A stretch of 28,420 nt of DNA from JAJFUB01 sp964622325 (GTDB taxonomy: Bacteria > Armatimonadota > Zipacnadia > Zipacnadales > UBA11051): NCBI GenBank assembly GCA_964622325.1, contig CAZUOJ010000042.1:1-28420 (forward strand), written 5' to 3'. Shown piece after piece: positions 8,001 to 15,842 of this stretch. The notes beneath the pieces are model-generated. The model ran no database searches, was not told where the DNA came from, and was given only the letters and a program-made list of their open reading frames with translations. The position numbers and the translations under genes were made by a program. The first letter of the stretch is position 1, and each line of letters begins with the position of its first letter.

Positions 8001-10754
8001 TCATTTTTCGAGGGCTTCCTTCAGCCAAATAGCGGCTTTATCCAGGCAATCCTTTAAGGGGCCGCGAAAAATCGCACAGGAGGGAATTGAGGCCAGAAAT
8101 TGATGGCCATAAGGACGCGTTTGCAGGCGCGGATCCAGGACAAATACAACGCCGCGATCACTGTGTGCGCGAATGAGCCGGCCCAGGCCCTGCTTGAAGC
8201 CTACAATCGCTTCGGGGATATAGAAATCCTCATAGGAATTGCCGCCCTGCTGTTCCACATATTCTTCCCGTGCCGCAATGAGAGGATCATCGGGAACAGC
8301 AAACGGCAGCTTGGCTATAATGACACAGCGCAGCGCCTCTCCCGGCACATCCACGCCCTCCCAAAAACTCTTCAAGCCAAACAACACTGTGTTATTATGC
8401 TGCTGCAATTGATTCAGCAGTTGCCAGCGCGGGCCAGAAAGATCCTGGCAAAGCGGCCGCAAGCCCATCGCCTCCAGCGAATCCCTCAATGCTTCAAAGG
8501 CTTTTTGCATCCGGCTACGGGCTGTATAAAGCACGAGCGCGCCCCCGCGCGAGATTTGACAAATATCGGCAATCGCGTGCTTTACAGCTTCATCAAAATG
8601 AGGCTTTTTCGGATCAGGAAAATCTGTGGGAATGCAGAGCAATAATTGCCGTTTCAAATCAAAAGAAGAAGGATAGCTGGCTTCGCAAATGCGCTGTGGC
8701 TCCAACGTTAATCCCAGACGACGCTTGAAGTGTTGAAAATCGCCGTTAACAGAAAGAGTGGCGGATGTAAAGATAAGGGCTTTCTTCTTTTCATACAGCA
8801 GCTCGTGAAAAAGCGGGCCAACATCCACAGGCGCGGCACGCAAAGCCCAGCTGGGCCCGTGAGGCCCCTCCCAGATTTCCGCCCAGCGAACATAATTTTC
8901 TGCCTCTGCCAGCTTTTGCAAAATGGCTTCTGGAGCCTGTTTGAGCAAATCGGCTTGTTCCGCGATAGCAAAAGCTTGCGCGCTGAGGCCCTCTAATTCC
9001 GCCACGCCCTTTTCCCCTATCTCCTCCAGCGCCTCGCCAAATTGCTGGAACGCCTCGCGGCACAATTGTGCCTGTGTAATAAAAGTTTCCCCTGCCTCCT
9101 GCAGGCTCCGAAAACTCTCCTCCTGACAGATTTCTGGCGTCAGACGCAATGCCTGTCGCTCCAGCTCACGCTCTTGGGGAACATGTTGGGAAACAAATTC
9201 AAGCAATTCTTCGCCCAATGTTTCCCCTGCGTCTAACAGCCTGGCGGCATATTCTTGCAATTGCTGGCCTTGCTCTTGCAGCATTTCTCGTTCTGATGGC
9301 GACAAAGCTTCGGCGGCTGCAGAGGCTATACGGCGGCGGATGCTTTCCAGCGCCCCCCTTCTGCCTTCCAGGCCTGTTGTGCGGGCAAAATGAGCCAGCA
9401 GGGGGCTGCTTAATTCCAAAGAAAAGCTTTCGGTGGCGACAGCCTCCAGATTGTGGGCTTCATCAAAGATTATGCAGGAATAGGAAGGCAAGATTGCTTC
9501 CTGGGCATCGGCAAACACAAGAGCATGATTCAGGATAACAATATCTGCGCTTCGCGCAATTTCACGCGCTTGTTCCACGAGGCAAACAGAAAAATACGGA
9601 CAGCGTCGGCCGGCGCACATTTCCCGGCGCGAGCGCACGCGTTCCACAGCCATATTCAACGCCTCCAGATATGCCAGCGCGTCCGGGCTGATGTTATCCA
9701 GATCGCCGTTGGGACGGGCGGCCAGCCAGGCTAACAGATGCATCACAGCCAGCCGTTCTGCCCAAAAGAGGCTTTGCGCTGCTTCTTCCACAAGCCATGA
9801 AAGCGCCCGCAGGCACAGATAATTGGCGCGGCCTTTAAGCAGGGCGGGACGAAAAGATACAGGAAGCGTGCGCGCTAATAGCGGCAAATCATGCGCCCAT
9901 AATTGTTCCTGTAGATGTCGTGTATTTGTGGAGATAATGACGGGCTCTTCATGTTGACGCGCCCATAAAATAGCCGGAGCCAAATATGCCAGCGATTTGC
10001 CCACGCCCGTCCCGGCCTCAATGATAAGCACGCCGCCCTCTTCTAATGCCTGCGCCACGCTGCGCGCCATAGCGATTTGCGGCGGGCGCTCTTCATAATG
10101 AGGATGGGCTTGCGCCAGCGCGCCCTGCGGGCCAAACAGCTCTTCCACAAGCTCCGGCAAATCCGCGGACAGTGCTTCCCCTGACGAGGCCGCCGGGCGT
10201 GTTCGGGCAGGCGTCAGATAGCCTAATTGCGCGAACGCGGCTCGCCGCTCGTCCATCGCCCATTCGGGCCACGGCAGCCAGGACAGCGCTGTCTCATCGC
10301 CACGGACGAAATCCAGCAACAAAAGCAAGCGCCGCGGCAATTGCACGAAACGCTGACACAATGTCTCTTGTAAAGCTGGCAGGAGGGCGACAGGATTTTG
10401 GGCCGTTTCTTCTGCAGACAGGCCAAGATAGCGGGCTAATGTCCGTAATTCAAAGCTTGGAGCCTCGGCCGCGGCAATGAGCGCGCCGTCCATTAAATCT
10501 GTGAATTTCCGCAGCGCGGAGCGAGCATCCGGGCGCACGGAAGGCATGGAAAGAAGCTCCAGCAAAGCCCGCGCATTGTAGCTGACAAAAGGCCCCTCTC
10601 CTGCCCATTCTAAAAATTGCTTTAAAGCCGGGATAGCCTGTGCAGCGTCTTTCCAGCGCCAGCACTGCTGTGCTGTGCCGCGCTGCGCAGATAATTCTGC
10701 TTGTTTCTCTTCGCAGGAAAAATATACATACACAGGGGCATTCGGATGTTTCAT
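8001..10754 (-). CDS. dinG: DinG/XPD-type ATP-dependent DNA helicase with an inactive exonuclease-like N-terminal domain
   Basis: 917 residues from ATG 10754 (a TTG at 10778 in the same frame lacks a ribosome binding site). Helicase motifs: Walker A AGTGVGKS at 247-254, DEAH at 431-434, late motifs LFGLKSFWEGVDVPG and QGLGRLIRAHSDRG near the C-terminus. Four cysteines between Walker A and DEAH (C314, C380, C385, C391) have the spacing of the XPD/DinG iron-sulfur cluster. Family members unwind DNA 5'-3' at replication obstacles. Residues 55-135 resemble the DnaQ-like exonuclease domain of Bacillus DinG (VSYNARALLELL; SFELRTLARYLGLSAEE), but the catalytic acidic residues are missing. The first gene of the minus-strand DinG-thioesterase-rqcH unit. 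Confidence 0.93.
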   Translation of the reverse strand: MKHPNAPVYVYFSCEEKQAELSAQRGTAQQCWRWKDAAQAIPALKQFLEWAGEGPFVSYNARALLELLSMPSVRPDARSALRKFTDLMDGALIAAAEAPSFELRTLARYLGLSAEETAQNPVALLPALQETLCQRFVQLPRRLLLLLDFVRGDETALSWLPWPEWAMDERRAAFAQLGYLTPARTRPAASSGEALSADLPELVEELFGPQGALAQAHPHYEERPPQIAMARSVAQALEEGGVLIIEAGTGVGKSLAYLAPAILWARQHEEPVIISTNTRHLQEQLWAHDLPLLARTLPVSFRPALLKGRANYLCLRALSWLVEEAAQSLFWAERLAVMHLLAWLAARPNGDLDNISPDALAYLEALNMAVERVRSRREMCAGRRCPYFSVCLVEQAREIARSADIVILNHALVFADAQEAILPSYSCIIFDEAHNLEAVATESFSLELSSPLLAHFARTTGLEGRRGALESIRRRIASAAAEALSPSEREMLQEQGQQLQEYAARLLDAGETLGEELLEFVSQHVPQERELERQALRLTPEICQEESFRSLQEAGETFITQAQLCREAFQQFGEALEEIGEKGVAELEGLSAQAFAIAEQADLLKQAPEAILQKLAEAENYVRWAEIWEGPHGPSWALRAAPVDVGPLFHELLYEKKKALIFTSATLSVNGDFQHFKRRLGLTLEPQRICEASYPSSFDLKRQLLLCIPTDFPDPKKPHFDEAVKHAIADICQISRGGALVLYTARSRMQKAFEALRDSLEAMGLRPLCQDLSGPRWQLLNQLQQHNNTVLFGLKSFWEGVDVPGEALRCVIIAKLPFAVPDDPLIAAREEYVEQQGGNSYEDFYIPEAIVGFKQGLGRLIRAHSDRGVVFVLDPRLQTRPYGHQFLASIPSCAIFRGPLKDCLDKAAIWLKEALEK

Positions 10755-10764
10755 TCTCAGGCCT

Positions 10765-10770
10765 ATTATA
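10765..10770 (-). promoter_or_regulatory. Possible -10 element for the dinG operon
   Basis: Minus strand TATAAT, 10 bp before the dinG ATG, with a weak -35 candidate TTGCGT 16 bp further upstream. If used, the mRNA would have a leader of only a few bases. Confidence 0.3.
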
Positions 10771-10778
10771 CGGGGCAA

Positions 10779-11163
10779 GAGGGCCTACGCAAAGAGCGGA
10801 GAGAAAATACAGCTGGGCAGTTTCCCCCGCGCCTCATATTCGGCGATTGCGCGCTACGAGAAAATTTCATCACAGGCGCCTTATCTGCCCCTCCTCATCC
10901 TTGTTCTTCATCAAAATACTATAAATAAGCAGTGTGAACAAAACAAATTTTAATTTTTTGTATTCGCAGCCTGCTTTTCGTCCGATTATAATTATAATAG
11001 TTTTTATCCCGCGCAACTGGCTTTTTCGCAAACATAATCAGCTTCGCCGGACGCCCTGCTTTATTTAACTGTATTGCAGAGCCCCCAAACTCCAATAGCC
11101 ACCATTTCTGGTGGCTTTTGTTTTCTCTTTACACGCTTTGGCCGGCGAAGGAACTTTTCGCCC
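10779..11163. other. Intergenic region between dinG and ssb with a plus-strand terminator
   Basis: No protein gene is supported here. The left part is neutral in composition. From about 10915 to 11010 it is AT-rich and contains two back-to-back TATAAT hexamers on the plus strand (10987-10992 and 10993-10998), without a convincing -35. The region ends in a clear plus-strand intrinsic terminator at 11097-11120. A second hairpin, GGCGAA/TTCGCC at 11143-11161, lies immediately downstream of the ssb stop on the minus strand but has no T-run. Confidence 0.6.
11097..11124 (+). terminator. Rho-independent terminator, plus strand
   Basis: Stem AGCCACC (11097-11103) pairs perfectly with GGTGGCT (11110-11116) around a 6-nt loop and is followed by TTTGTTTT. 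There is no T-run on the minus strand side, so it acts on plus-strand transcripts. Yet no plus-strand gene lies upstream for more than 5 kb, which makes its purpose the open question. Confidence 0.85.
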
Positions 11164-11613
11164 CTAGGCGCGACTCGTGGAAGAGCGGCCATCGGCCAGC
11201 ACTTCTTGGACAAGCCCTAGCGCTGCCCGCAAAAGCTCGCTGGACCAATAATCGCGCTTGAACTCCTCCACATTGATGCTCTCGTCCAGCAAAGGCTTAT
11301 CCAGAATCTGGATGTACTTTGCTTTGACGATTGTGAGATGTTCGCGGCCGCTACGCGTGCTGTAGCTTTCCTTATTCAGGGTGCCGATGACGAGCAAACG
11401 CGTGCCATTTTTGATATGCTCCACGGCCCATCGTCCCAACTCCTCCCATACATCCACCAGGAACAAATCAGACACGGGCTCGCCACTGGCCCGATTGAAG
11501 GGCCTTTCCACCTCAAAACTGAATTCGGCCTTCACTTGCCCTGAAGACTTGTGCCGCAGCGTTGCGTCTCTTGTCGCAAATCCCGACAAGAGAACAAGAT
11601 TCAAATCTGCCAA
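11164..11613 (-). CDS. ssb: Single-stranded DNA-binding protein (OB fold) without acidic C-terminal tip
   Basis: 149 residues from TTG 11613. The OB-fold core is typical of bacterial SSB: LNLVLLSGFATRDATLRHKSSG, then F-x-F-V-E-R, LFLVDVWEELGRWAVEHIKNGTRLLVIGTL, and a final strand before residue 105. The start is set by GGGAGG (complement of 11622-11627), 8 bp from this TTG; a GTG at 11622 in frame overlaps that Shine-Dalgarno and is unlikely, and an in-frame TAG lies just upstream. The protein ends ADGRSSTSRA and lacks the acidic DDDIPF-type tip through which SSB recruits partners, so it may be an accessory SSB. It stands alone, with a long upstream region holding a strong promoter and a short overlapping reading frame. 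Confidence 0.85.
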   Translation of the reverse strand: MADLNLVLLSGFATRDATLRHKSSGQVKAEFSFEVERPFNRASGEPVSDLFLVDVWEELGRWAVEHIKNGTRLLVIGTLNKESYSTRSGREHLTIVKAKYIQILDKPLLDESINVEEFKRDYWSSELLRAALGLVQEVLADGRSSTSRA

Positions 11614-11639
11614 GACGCCCACCTCCCACTAAGGGCCAT
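11601..11639 (-). CDS. Candidate 12-codon leader peptide overlapping the ssb start
   Basis: An ATG at 11639 on the minus strand has AGGAG 6 bp upstream and encodes MALSGRWASWQI before TGA at 11601-11603. It is out of frame with ssb, and its stop lies about 10 bp inside the ssb coding sequence. The signal at this ATG looks better than the one at the ssb TTG. It could be a translational coupler or merely a fortuitous site; no homology can be judged at this length. Confidence 0.3.
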   Translation of the reverse strand: MALSGRWASWQI

Positions 11640-11702
11640 CCTCTTCTCCTGACACGGGCCGCCACTACTTGGCGTTGTCTCATGTGAAGAGGCTCAACTG
11701 CG

Positions 11703-11708
11703 ATTATA
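11703..11708 (-). promoter_or_regulatory. Possible proximal -10 element of ssb
   Basis: Minus strand TATAAT about 90 bp before the ssb start. The region 16-18 bp upstream offers only a TTTCTT-like -35, so this is a secondary candidate beside the much better promoter at 11870-11897. Confidence 0.3.
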
Positions 11709-11869
11709 TTCTATATTCCACCTTTAAAGAAATTCCCTGCTCCACTCTAAAAAAATTTTTGCAGCAATAATGAATTACAAAAATTCAATTACAATATTTT
11801 GCCTGTCTTATAGCTGTCTATCTTTATCTAAAATAGAAATAAAGCCCATTATTAAAATCATCCAAAAAG

Positions 11870-11897
11870 ATTATAGCAACATGCTTTTATCTGTCAA
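11870..11897 (-). promoter_or_regulatory. Consensus sigma70 promoter reading toward ssb
   Basis: On the minus strand TTGACA (complement of 11892-11897) is followed after 16 bp by TATAAT (complement of 11870-11875): both hexamers are perfect. Transcription should start near 11863 and run leftward, giving ssb a leader of about 250 nt. The TCAGGGCAAAAT sequence just upstream of the -35 recurs in the intergenic region at 18503-18514. Confidence 0.75.
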
Positions 11898-11972
11898 TAA
11901 TTTTGCCCTGAAAAACTTTTGGGCATCCATAAAGCCATGAGGCCGATAAATGTTATCAGCCTAGTATCACAA

Positions 11973-11990
11973 ATGGCAAAATCTTGCCAT
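11973..11990 (-). terminator. Hairpin downstream of the CBM-like gene, weak terminator candidate
   Basis: Perfect 7-bp stem ATGGCAA/TTGCCAT with a 4-nt loop, about 45 bp after the stop at 12035 on the minus strand. Only ATTTG follows it on that strand, so if it terminates transcription it does so weakly. Confidence 0.3.
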
Positions 11991-12034
11991 AAATTGTGGA
12001 TTTGCCTGAAAAAGCCTGGACTTTTTGCCGCTCC

Positions 12035-14365
12035 TCAGCGCCCCATCAACACAAAGGCGGCGTATGGGGGCAAGGAAAGATGGAAGTTGCCCGGCTCTGC
12101 ACCCGTAAATTTTTCCCCGCTAAAAGCCACTTCTAATTGCTGTGTGCGCATATGGGGCACGTGTAGCGATAATTCTTGTGCCGAAGGCAATGGATTAGCC
12201 ACAAAAATGTAAAACGCCTCCTGATATGTAAAGCCTTTCCAGGCTAAAGCAGGATTATCCCCCAAAACAGCTACTGACTCTCCCTCTAATATGACGGGGC
12301 TCAGCGCTTTCAATTCTTCATTTATTTTTTTGGCCGTCTCCCACAATTGCGGGGCTTCCCGCGGCGCCCAATAATCTCGCCGCTCTCGGCTGGCTGGCAG
12401 CCGATAGGCATACGTAAACAGGCCCTGGGCCCCTCGCGCAATAGCCAGATAAGCCATACAGCGATATTCTTCTGGCGAGGGCGGACGCCCGCTGCCGGCG
12501 GGATCCAATCGTCCATTGCCCATATGCGCCGCACCGGCCAGGGGAATAATCGCCCACACGGGCTTGCGGCCAGCGCACAATTTCACAGCCTGTTGCAACA
12601 TAATATCCACAGCCCGCAAATCCCCCGCCGGCTCCGGCTCCGCCCAGGGCATCAAAATATCACAGGCGGGCTCATAGGCCTGCATATGCGTCAGAGAGCC
12701 TATCGCCAAACATATCGGATGACGCGGATCCAGCTCGCACAAGCCCCGATACATTACAGCCATCGTCTCGGGCGGCACAGGCGGAATCTGGCTTTCAGGA
12801 CGCTGTAACACATATAAGCCCGCTAAAGATTCCGAACGGCTGAAACGTGCTATTTGATTTTTCCAAAAATCGCGATCCATATTCGCTGACGAAATGACAG
12901 TCGCCAACCCTAATTTTTCTATTATTTCCATCAGGGCGGAGCTGGCTACACGAGAAGAAAGAACGATTGCATTAAAGCCCGCTTCCGCTACTGCTTGCGC
13001 ATCCTGTTCATCAAGAATCATAAAAATTCCCAATGGAAAACGCCGCTGTCCCTTCAGCCACAAATGCATCCGTTCATCGTAAGCGGCCTCGCCGCCTTGA
13101 GGCGCCGGCTTGTTCAAGGGCAGCTTTAGCTCCGCCAGCAGCTGTCCCCCCAGAAGCGCCTGCACTTCCACAGCATATTGCCCTGTCAGCAGCCCAGAAA
13201 CAGGCACAGCCACACGCCACTGGCCTTGCTCATCCATCCCAATTTCTGACAGCTCCAGCCCCAGCCCCACTAGACGCCCCTTAAGCTTCAATTGCCGCCG
13301 CAGCTCCGCCGATGCGTTTACAGCGCCCTGGGCGATAATTTCTTTTAAAGGCACACGAGACAAAATAGTCCCTCGAAAAGCTGGCGCCACAATACGCCCC
13401 TCTAAAAGCCCTGGCACAATATAAGCTAGATCGTCGTAAATTTGCTCTTTTTTGTCATCCGTTATTAGCAAGCGCACAGAAAGAGGCAAATCCGGCGGCT
13501 GTGTGAATTTCAGCATCGCTTCTTCGCGTTGTTCGGGCCGCAAGCGCACAGAACTTTCTGCCAGCACACGCGGCCCCTTCGACGTCTGTGTCATCAGGCT
13601 CAAACGAACAGACTGTTCCTGCTTGGCATGATTTGTCAGGCGTACAAGGCCGCGTCGTGTTCCCTTGTAATCCAGCAGCGTCCCTGCCGTCAAAAGCTCG
13701 CAGGCGATATCGCCCGGATAGGGCTTCAGCGATACGCCGTCCACATACAATGTGCCCGCACTATGAAGCCGCAAAAAGACAATAATCTGACGTGTCGAGG
13801 GAAGAAGCTCGAGATGACATGTGAGGGAACGCCATTGGGGCGAAGGCGGCAGCAAAAAGGCGTCGGAGCTCAATACAGGCGTCTGCCATTCTTTTTCCGA
13901 GAAATCTTCGGCAAACGCGTTCACAGCCACATCTGCCACAGGCGCCCCCTCTGTGCGATAATACAATGTTAAGAGAAGCTGAGCCGGCGGAGAATCTGGA
14001 TCCAAGGATACAGGATGGCTAAAACAGCCATACAGAATGGGGCCTGCTGTGCTACGCAGTTGCAAACAACGCTGCCCGAAACGCGGCTTGTTTGTGACAA
14101 TCTGACAGCTGGCGAATTTGCTGTCGCCCAGCCATGTGCGAATGTTCCAGCTTTCCGGGCCTCCATCTGTGGCCAGAGCTTCAAAGCCGCCATTGCGCAA
14201 AAGCTCTGGCGTGTCAGCTGCCCAGCACGCCTCCAGCCCCAGGCCCCCTGTTACAAGCCACAAAAGCCCAACATATAAACACATCCTTATTCTTTTTATA
14301 TGCCTTTGATGCCCTAAGCCGACGCGTCGGGCGCGATTAACTGATACAAGAAGCTTAATGTTCAT
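12035..14365 (-). CDS. Secreted protein with N-terminal carbohydrate-binding-like domain and C-terminal TIM-barrel-like region
   Basis: 776 residues. ATG 14365 has AAAGGG 5 bp upstream and gives a long basic n-region, a hydrophobic stretch (about 29-46) and a likely cleavage after ACWA. Residues 52-195 (LLRNGGFEA... PESWNIRTW... GTLYVDGVSLKPY) match the CBM4/9-type jelly-roll layout. Residues about 200-420 are beta-rich. From about 425 (RMHLWLKGQRRFPLGIFMILDEQDAQAVAEAGFNAI) the sequence follows the alternating strand-helix pattern of TIM-barrel glycosidase-like proteins, including GAQGLFTYAYRLP. The position where such proteins often have a DEP motif reads LQRPES (520-525), so catalysis is doubtful. 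A glycan-binding or glycan-processing role outside the cytoplasm is inferred. Last gene of the NmrA-RidA unit, 9 bp after ridA. Confidence 0.65.
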   Translation of the reverse strand: MNIKLLVSVNRARRVGLGHQRHIKRIRMCLYVGLLWLVTGGLGLEACWAADTPELLRNGGFEALATDGGPESWNIRTWLGDSKFASCQIVTNKPRFGQRCLQLRSTAGPILYGCFSHPVSLDPDSPPAQLLLTLYYRTEGAPVADVAVNAFAEDFSEKEWQTPVLSSDAFLLPPSPQWRSLTCHLELLPSTRQIIVFLRLHSAGTLYVDGVSLKPYPGDIACELLTAGTLLDYKGTRRGLVRLTNHAKQEQSVRLSLMTQTSKGPRVLAESSVRLRPEQREEAMLKFTQPPDLPLSVRLLITDDKKEQIYDDLAYIVPGLLEGRIVAPAFRGTILSRVPLKEIIAQGAVNASAELRRQLKLKGRLVGLGLELSEIGMDEQGQWRVAVPVSGLLTGQYAVEVQALLGGQLLAELKLPLNKPAPQGGEAAYDERMHLWLKGQRRFPLGIFMILDEQDAQAVAEAGFNAIVLSSRVASSALMEIIEKLGLATVISSANMDRDFWKNQIARFSRSESLAGLYVLQRPESQIPPVPPETMAVMYRGLCELDPRHPICLAIGSLTHMQAYEPACDILMPWAEPEPAGDLRAVDIMLQQAVKLCAGRKPVWAIIPLAGAAHMGNGRLDPAGSGRPPSPEEYRCMAYLAIARGAQGLFTYAYRLPASRERRDYWAPREAPQLWETAKKINEELKALSPVILEGESVAVLGDNPALAWKGFTYQEAFYIFVANPLPSAQELSLHVPHMRTQQLEVAFSGEKFTGAEPGNFHLSLPPYAAFVLMGR

Positions 14366-14374
14366 CTTATCCCT

Positions 14375-14776
14375 TTATTCTTCAGAATTTGATATGCATG
14401 CAATAGCTTCCAGCTCTATTAAGACATCTACGGGCAAACGCGCCGCCTGGATCGTGCTGCGCGCAGGCGGCTCCTGTGGGAAATATTCAGCATATATGGC
14501 ATTGAATTCGCCAAAATGTTCCAAATTTTGCAAGAAAACAGTTGTTTTGAGGACATTGCGGAGGCTGCTGTTGCAATCCTCTAATAACATCCTTAGATTT
14601 TCCAGCACGCGTCGTGTTTGCGCCGCTATGCCCCCAGAAACAGGCTGTCGTGTTTGAGGATCCAAAGGAATAAGGCCCGAACAAAATAGCAAATCGCCAT
14701 AACGTACTGCTTGCGCATAAGGGCCGATAGGCGGAGGCAAGCGATGGCTTTGTAAACATTGCTTTGGCACAGACAT
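14375..14776 (-). CDS. ridA: RidA/YjgF family enamine-imine deaminase
   Basis: 133 residues from ATG 14776, which has AGGAGAAGGA just upstream; a longer frame reaching 14851 would overlap the upstream gene and has no ribosome binding site. The family signature is complete: PPPIGPYAQAVRYGDLLFCSGLIPLDP at the N-terminus, then NLRMLLEDCNSSLRNVLKTTVFLQNLEHFGEFNAIYAEYF, then PPARSTIQAARLPVDVLIELEAIA. The arginine of PPARST corresponds to the conserved Arg105 of E. coli RidA that holds the substrate carboxylate. RidA proteins hydrolyse reactive 2-aminoacrylate made by PLP enzymes. It sits between the NmrA-like gene (23 bp upstream) and the CBM-like gene. Confidence 0.95.
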   Translation of the reverse strand: MSVPKQCLQSHRLPPPIGPYAQAVRYGDLLFCSGLIPLDPQTRQPVSGGIAAQTRRVLENLRMLLEDCNSSLRNVLKTTVFLQNLEHFGEFNAIYAEYFPQEPPARSTIQAARLPVDVLIELEAIACISNSEE

Positions 14777-14799
14777 ATCCTTCTCCTCGGCGAAAGAAT

Positions 14800-15672
14800 T
14801 TAATCGGGAGGGGAGTCGGCTTGAAACAGCTCCCGATGCTCCTGAGCCCACTGATAAAAATCTTGAGCGGGGCGCCCTAAAATCAGAGGGATATTGCGAT
14901 TGACGACGCTCAGCCAGCCCCGACGGACAAACATATTCAGCTCACGGCGAATTTGTCGTCGCCAGGCTGTCTCTTCCCCAACATAAAAGCGTCCCTCATC
15001 ATTATCATTTATCTCCGCATATTCAATGGCGTGGCCTGTGGCCAAAGAAAGGGCTACAGCCATTTCTGCGGCATTAATGGCGCGAGGCCCCGTCAAATCA
15101 TAAGATTTATTGATATGTGCGCTATTCCACAGGCATTCAGCCGCTACGGCGGCAACATCCTGGGCGGCAATGTAGCTCACAGCTGCTTGGGCTGAGGATA
15201 TGTAAAATGTGTTTTCACGACAAATAACGGGGCGCATTTGCTCGGCCCATTTGTCCATGATTAGATTAGGCCGCAAAATTGTTCCAGGCACGCCCGAAGC
15301 TACTAAAAAAAGCTCCACGCGCCGCAGCCAGCGCCCCAAAGAATGTGTCAATCGTTTGTCCGCATGTAAAATGGAGATTAACACAATTTGCCGCAAATTT
15401 CTTTCCCGCGCCGCCTCAATCAGCCGAATCGCCTGCTGCTGAGCTTCTTCTGTGCAGGGCAGAAGCAAAAACAGCTTCTCCGCTGCCGCCAAAGCCGGAA
15501 GATATGTTGTTTCATCTGCGAAATCAAAATGAATCCATTCGATGTCAGGACTAAGGCTCTTCTCCCTCTGCTGAACTTCCGGCAGAGCCACGAGGAAGGG
15601 CTTGTTCCAAGCTCGTAGCTGCCTTATCAGAAAGCGGCTCACAGGATGTTCGGGATTTGTAATTAGTATCAT
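14800..15672 (-). CDS. NmrA-like atypical short-chain dehydrogenase family protein with altered nucleotide-binding loop
   Basis: 290 residues from ATG 15672, with GGGAC 5 bp upstream; an ATG at 15690 in frame has no such site. The C-terminal half is strongly NmrA-like: TILRPNLIMDKWAEQM, then VSYIAAQDVAAVAAECLW, then KSYDLTGPRAINAAEMAVALS. Family members bind NAD(P) and act as redox sensors or reductases. In this protein the first strand reads MILITNPEHPVS where the family has a TGATGxxG glycine loop, so cofactor binding may be lost or altered. First gene of a minus-strand unit with ridA and the CBM-like gene. A small CGCTT-CGTA-AAGCG hairpin lies upstream at 15712-15725. Confidence 0.85.
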   Translation of the reverse strand: MILITNPEHPVSRFLIRQLRAWNKPFLVALPEVQQREKSLSPDIEWIHFDFADETTYLPALAAAEKLFLLLPCTEEAQQQAIRLIEAARERNLRQIVLISILHADKRLTHSLGRWLRRVELFLVASGVPGTILRPNLIMDKWAEQMRPVICRENTFYISSAQAAVSYIAAQDVAAVAAECLWNSAHINKSYDLTGPRAINAAEMAVALSLATGHAIEYAEINDNDEGRFYVGEETAWRRQIRRELNMFVRRGWLSVVNRNIPLILGRPAQDFYQWAQEHRELFQADSPPD

Positions 15673-15842
15673 GAGGCGTCCCACAATCATTGGATTGAGG
15701 GATAAAATATTCGCTTCGTAAAGCGTCCCGCTATGTTATAGTTTAATGTGATGGCCAGACAGACAAATTTATCAACGCGTTAATCTTAGCCTGAATAACA
15801 GCACTGATTGCCATTAGCAAATCAAACACATTATGCATTAAA

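Larger units (their letters stand above)
11614..12034. other. AT-rich upstream region of ssb
   Basis: This stretch separates ssb from the CBM-like protein gene; both are on the minus strand. It holds the promoter at 11870-11897, a 17-codon frame starting two bases after the predicted transcription start (ATG 11861 to TAA 11808), the 12-codon frame overlapping ssb, and an ATGGCAA-AATC-TTGCCAT hairpin at 11973-11990 downstream of the CBM-like gene. Between 11709 and 11860 I see only AT-rich sequence with imperfect short repeats. Confidence 0.55.

Noticed and set aside
10779..12034. Search for tRNA, 6S, tmRNA or SRP RNA
   Set aside because: No cloverleaf, T-loop GGTTCRA, or conserved cores of these RNAs could be found.
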